From contig JABIPV010000130.1 of the NCBI GenBank assembly GCA_018699075.1, positions 1 to 16,565 of the forward strand: DNA of 16,565 nt, read 5' to 3'. The DNA comes from Kordiimonadaceae bacterium. GTDB taxonomy: Bacteria; Pseudomonadota; Alphaproteobacteria; Sphingomonadales; Emcibacteraceae. The translations under genes were made by a program, and so were the position numbers. The notes beneath the pieces were generated by a model, which did no database searches, was not told where the DNA came from, and saw only the letters and a list, made by a program, of their open reading frames with translations. Every line of letters starts with the position of its first letter. The first letter of the stretch is position 1. This document shows positions 13,899 through 16,565 of this stretch, in pieces.

Positions 13899-14750
13899 TT
13901 AAAGTCGTTTTATACAAGTTAGCGGGGGCTCGTCTGTTTGAAAACTGACCACATCAATTACTTCTCTTAGTGGGTCAACACTTACTCTCATATGATGCGC
14001 ATTTGCATGAAGTAGATGCATATCATCAAGCATGAAGCCTACATGGCCGGGAAAGAAGGCAATGTCTCCATGTCTGAGTTCTTGTTCTTCATCGAGTATT
14101 TCACCAATTTCTTTTTCTTGCAAATCGGCGTCTCTCGGAACCGATATACCAATTGTGGCAAAGGCCATTTGAACAAGGCCACTACAATCAATTCCCGCAT
14201 TACTACGGCCACCCCAAAGGTAAGGCGAATAAAGAAATTTTAATGCTTCAGAGACGGGGTCTTTGCCAAAATCTTTTGAAACATGTGTTGCGTAAATCCA
14301 ATTGCCATCGGCGAGAGGAAAAAAGCCTTCAGTTTGTTTTTCCTCCACAACTGAAACGTCTGACATCATATGTAATCGATCGACGGGTATGGATTTAAAA
14401 TTCGGATTGGGATAAATATGAGTGCTTAAGGCGCTAATATGATGGGTGATTTCATGAAGGTCTGGCGTTATGTTACCCAAAGGACAATACCCTACATATC
14501 CATCTTTTAGGGATTGTCCCCATGCCCAACCATTTTTAACATCAAACACGTTAAAATATTCACCGTAAAGTAGTTGATTTGAAAGGGGAATATTTTGTTC
14601 TGGTTGATTAAATAAGGGCGCAACGCCAACAGCAACTTGGTATTTAGTTCCTGTGATATATTTTTCTGCCGTCACTTTATCTTTAAGTGAGACATTAGCT
14701 ATATCGCTGCGATAAGCATGTAGTCTTTTGTCTAATTTTGCCTTCGACAT
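13899..14750 (-). CDS. NlpC/P60 family peptidase with bacterial SH3 domains
   Basis: This 283-residue protein ends in an NlpC/P60 cysteine peptidase domain (about 167-283). The catalytic Cys189 lies in GIDCSGLVQ, His236 in FFPGHVGF, and His248 (LLHANAHH) is the likely third polar residue. The N-terminal half (about 35-160) contains SH3-like segments that in relatives bind cell-wall peptides (YGEYFNVFDVKNGWAWGQ...DGYVGY). The family cleaves gamma-D-Glu-diaminopimelate bonds in peptidoglycan peptides. No signal peptide is visible, so it may act on recycled wall peptides in the cytoplasm, which fits the neighbouring aminopeptidase; this is inference. AGGCGG lies 4 bp before the ATG. It follows the MarR gene by 19 bp. 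Confidence 0.9.
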   Translation of the reverse strand: MSKAKLDKRLHAYRSDIANVSLKDKVTAEKYITGTKYQVAVGVAPLFNQPEQNIPLSNQLLYGEYFNVFDVKNGWAWGQSLKDGYVGYCPLGNITPDLHEITHHISALSTHIYPNPNFKSIPVDRLHMMSDVSVVEEKQTEGFFPLADGNWIYATHVSKDFGKDPVSEALKFLYSPYLWGGRSNAGIDCSGLVQMAFATIGISVPRDADLQEKEIGEILDEEQELRHGDIAFFPGHVGFMLDDMHLLHANAHHMRVSVDPLREVIDVVSFQTDEPPLTCIKRL

Positions 14751-14769
14751 TCATCCGCCTAGTTTATTA

Positions 14770-15138
14770 TTATTTGTTTGCTTCCTCATTTGATTTTTCA
14801 ATCAATTCTGCAAAATCAGTTAAAAAAACAGCCCCTTTTACAGTTCGTTGTATTAAGACACTTCTTTTATCTTTTTCATCTCTTACTCTTTTCACAAGAC
14901 CTAGCATACTTAAGCAATCTATTGCGCGGGTAATAACTGGTTTTGTTACATCAATTTGCCCTGCAAGACCGCGGACAGTATGTTGCTTAGTATCAAGATA
15001 AACCGTAAGTAAGATGCTTAATTGTCTTGTTGTTAGGTCTGGTCCCTTATTTAAAACAATATTTGTTAGTGTTTGTTTCCATAAGCCTAAACCGGTATGT
15101 CCGCTTAAATTAAATTCCATTAAATTATACCCGTTCAC
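14770..15138 (-). CDS. MarR-family winged-helix transcriptional regulator
   Basis: This protein has 122 residues from GTG (15138) or 116 from ATG (15120). The body is a winged helix-turn-helix: DLTTRQLSILLTVYL, then HTVRGLAGQIDVTKPVITRAIDCL (recognition helix region) and the wing LVKRVRDEKDKRSVLIQRT. It is short for MarR, which usually has about 140 residues and helices at both ends for dimerisation. Neither start has a clear ribosome site, so the start is uncertain. It lies between the aminopeptidase and NlpC/P60 genes on the same strand and may control them. A perfect 15-bp dyad at 15192-15206 upstream is a candidate operator. Confidence 0.85.
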   Translation of the reverse strand: MNGYNLMEFNLSGHTGLGLWKQTLTNIVLNKGPDLTTRQLSILLTVYLDTKQHTVRGLAGQIDVTKPVITRAIDCLSMLGLVKRVRDEKDKRSVLIQRTVKGAVFLTDFAELIEKSNEEANK

Positions 15139-15191
15139 TATATTAGTAGGAATAGTGCCAAGGAATAATCAATTTATCAACTTATTAATTT

Positions 15192-15206
15192 ATACGTATT
15201 ACGTAT
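15192..15206. promoter_or_regulatory. Candidate operator for the MarR regulator
   Basis: ATACGTA-T-TACGTAT is a perfect dyad (7 bp, 1-base centre) between the aminopeptidase stop and the MarR start, touching the stop codon at its right end. MarR proteins usually bind such dyads near their own promoters. AT-rich DNA gives some chance palindromes, but this one includes the less expected CG steps. Confidence 0.4.
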
Positions 15207-16565
15207 TATGTGGTGTATTCTTCTTTCAATAATTCGAAAACAGCTCTTATTCCCATTGCTTCGCCGCCTTTTGGTTTGCCCGGTCGATCCGATGCATTCC
15301 AGCCAAAAACATCAAAATGGGCCCATGGTATAGTATCATCTACAAAATGTTTTAAAAACAGTGCGGCAGTTATCGCCCCGCCCAAACCGGTGCTACCTAT
15401 ATTATTCAAGTCAGCTATATTACTATTTAATAGTTTCTTGTATGGAGTATAAAGAGGAAGAGGCCAAAGAGGATCACACTGATTATCTGAATGTATAGGT
15501 AGCTTTTTAAGGAGCATATCATCATCTGTAAAATATGGTGCAACATCCGTACCAAGGGCCACACGCGCCGCACCTGTTAAGGTGGCAAAATCGATCATTA
15601 AATCCGGTTTTTCTTCACTGGCAAGGGCAAGAGCATCACAAACAACCAAACGACCCTCGGCATCTGTATTTCCCACTTCAATAGTTGTTCCTTGGTAACT
15701 TTTAATAATATCTCCCGGTCGAAAGGCATTGCCGGCAATGTTATTTTCAACAGCAGGTATAAGAATACGCAACCTCACATCCATGCCACTTTCCATAATC
15801 ATTTGACCTAAACCAAGTACGTGAGCTGCTCCACCCATATCTTTTTTCATTGTTAGCATGGCACCCGACGGTTTAATATCAAGGCCGCCCGTATCAAAAC
15901 AGACGCCTTTACCCACAAGGGTTATTTTTGGCGACTTTTGATTTCCCCAAACCAAATCAATAAGTCGTGGTTCTTTCTCAGCGGCACGACCAACCGCATG
16001 AATGGTATTAAGTCCTTTTTTAAGCAGTGCTTCACCTTTGGTAATGGTGATTTTCCCCTTAAATGCTTTCGCTAGGTTTGAAGCAGTATGTGCTAAATCA
16101 TCCGGACCCATATCGCATGTAGGTGTATTTACCAAGTCACGTGCCAAGGTGGTTCCCCGAACCAAACTGTTTACATGCTTTAAATCGCAATTTTTTGGCA
16201 CAATTAAAATTGCTTTTTTGTTATTTTTTTTATTTAAATAATAGTCGAATTTATAATGGGCCATCGCCCAGCCAAAAGCAGCGAGATTAATATCATTATC
16301 AACCAATGTATCTGAAATATAGTAAGAACCATTTGGAAGGGATGAGGCGAGTTTTGAGAAATTCCAAGGATCAAATTTTTCACTTCCCGTACCAAAGGCA
16401 ACAGCATCTAATTTACCTGATTCATGTGAAAAAATAATCACTTCACCGCAATCTGCTTTAAAATCATGTATTTTTTGCCATGTCTTATGATTTTTGTTAA
16501 GTGATTTTTGCCATTTTGCGATATTGTCCTTTGAAACGAGTGAAATGGGTATAGCATTTTTAGTA
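15206..16565 (-). CDS. M17 leucyl aminopeptidase, 5' end outside window
   Basis: This metallopeptidase releases N-terminal residues from peptides, using two metal ions. The M17 signature NTDAEGRL lies at about 15654-15677, preceded by the metal-binding segment VGKGVCFDTGGLDIKPSGAM and followed by DFATLTGAARVALG. A GTG at 16441 could be taken as the start, but the same frame stays open upstream to base 16565 and reads sensibly (TKNAIPISLVSK...TWQKIHDFKADCGEVIIF), matching the N-terminal domain of alphaproteobacterial homologues. The true start is therefore beyond the window. It is followed by MarR and NlpC/P60 genes, a frequent alphaproteobacterial neighbourhood. Confidence 0.93.
   Translation of the reverse strand, partial: TKNAIPISLVSKDNIAKWQKSLNKNHKTWQKIHDFKADCGEVIIFSHESGKLDAVAFGTGSEKFDPWNFSKLASSLPNGSYYISDTLVDNDINLAAFGWAMAHYKFDYYLNKKNNKKAILIVPKNCDLKHVNSLVRGTTLARDLVNTPTCDMGPDDLAHTASNLAKAFKGKITITKGEALLKKGLNTIHAVGRAAEKEPRLIDLVWGNQKSPKITLVGKGVCFDTGGLDIKPSGAMLTMKKDMGGAAHVLGLGQMIMESGMDVRLRILIPAVENNIAGNAFRPGDIIKSYQGTTIEVGNTDAEGRLVVCDALALASEEKPDLMIDFATLTGAARVALGTDVAPYFTDDDMLLKKLPIHSDNQCDPLWPLPLYTPYKKLLNSNIADLNNIGSTGLGGAITAALFLKHFVDDTIPWAHFDVFGWNASDRPGKPKGGEAMGIRAVFELLKEEYTT

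Noticed and set aside
16439..16441. GTG at 16441 as start of the leucyl aminopeptidase
   Set aside because: The frame is open to the window edge and the upstream codons encode a sensible aminopeptidase N-terminal region, so the gene is truncated by the window.
1..16565. CRISPR arrays, insertion sequences, prophage genes, tRNA genes
   Set aside because: I saw no regularly spaced repeats, transposase or phage motifs, or tRNA cloverleaf with the TTCGA-type loop.

Overview
The window looks like chromosomal DNA from a low-GC, probably marine alphaproteobacterium. The evidence is gene order and protein style: dnaX-ybaB-recR with the SRP RNA gene and nudC beside dnaX, pheA divergent from a membrane-anchored cytochrome c, and an NlpC/P60 protein plus a MarR regulator next to a leucyl aminopeptidase. 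These neighbourhoods are usual in alphaproteobacteria. A Kordiimonadales/Emcibacterales-like lineage is a guess. I see no insertion sequence, prophage, CRISPR array or tRNA.

Layout. 1-1233 (minus, running off the left edge): a rhodanese domain fused to an MtnA-like (eIF2B-family) sugar-phosphate isomerase domain. 1367-2635 (plus): a lipoprotein with a C-terminal VOC/glyoxalase-like domain. A bidirectional terminator at 2654-2686 separates it from a minus-strand operon (2704-5958). In transcription order that operon encodes a Tat-exported FAD amine oxidase, a small periplasmic cytochrome c, and two tandem RidA-family proteins with signal peptides. Its 280-bp upstream region carries a candidate promoter and several dyads.

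6239-7543 (minus): moaA, followed 3 bp after its stop by a small hypothetical gene that appears to start at ATT. The moaA upstream region has a TTGA-N6-TCAA (Crp/Fnr-type) box at exactly class II spacing from a TATAAA -10, then a long leader that folds into hairpins and may be a molybdenum-cofactor riboswitch. 7747-10935 (minus): a housekeeping run dnaX-ybaB-recR-GFA-domain protein. 11045-11139 (minus): SRP 4.5S RNA. 11247-12158 (plus): nudC, convergent with and overlapping pheA by 4 bp. 13262-13837 (plus): membrane-anchored cytochrome c, ending in a strong terminator. 13899-15138 (minus): NlpC/P60 peptidase and MarR regulator. 15206-16565 (minus): M17 leucyl aminopeptidase, whose reading frame continues past the right edge.

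Most novel element. The 2704-5958 operon puts amine oxidation, electron removal and imine hydrolysis together in the periplasm: the flavoenzyme would make an imine and pass electrons to the cytochrome c (as NicA2 of Pseudomonas putida passes electrons to its cytochrome c), and the exported RidA proteins would hydrolyse or otherwise handle the reactive imine. The chemistry is inferred from family membership; the substrate is unknown.
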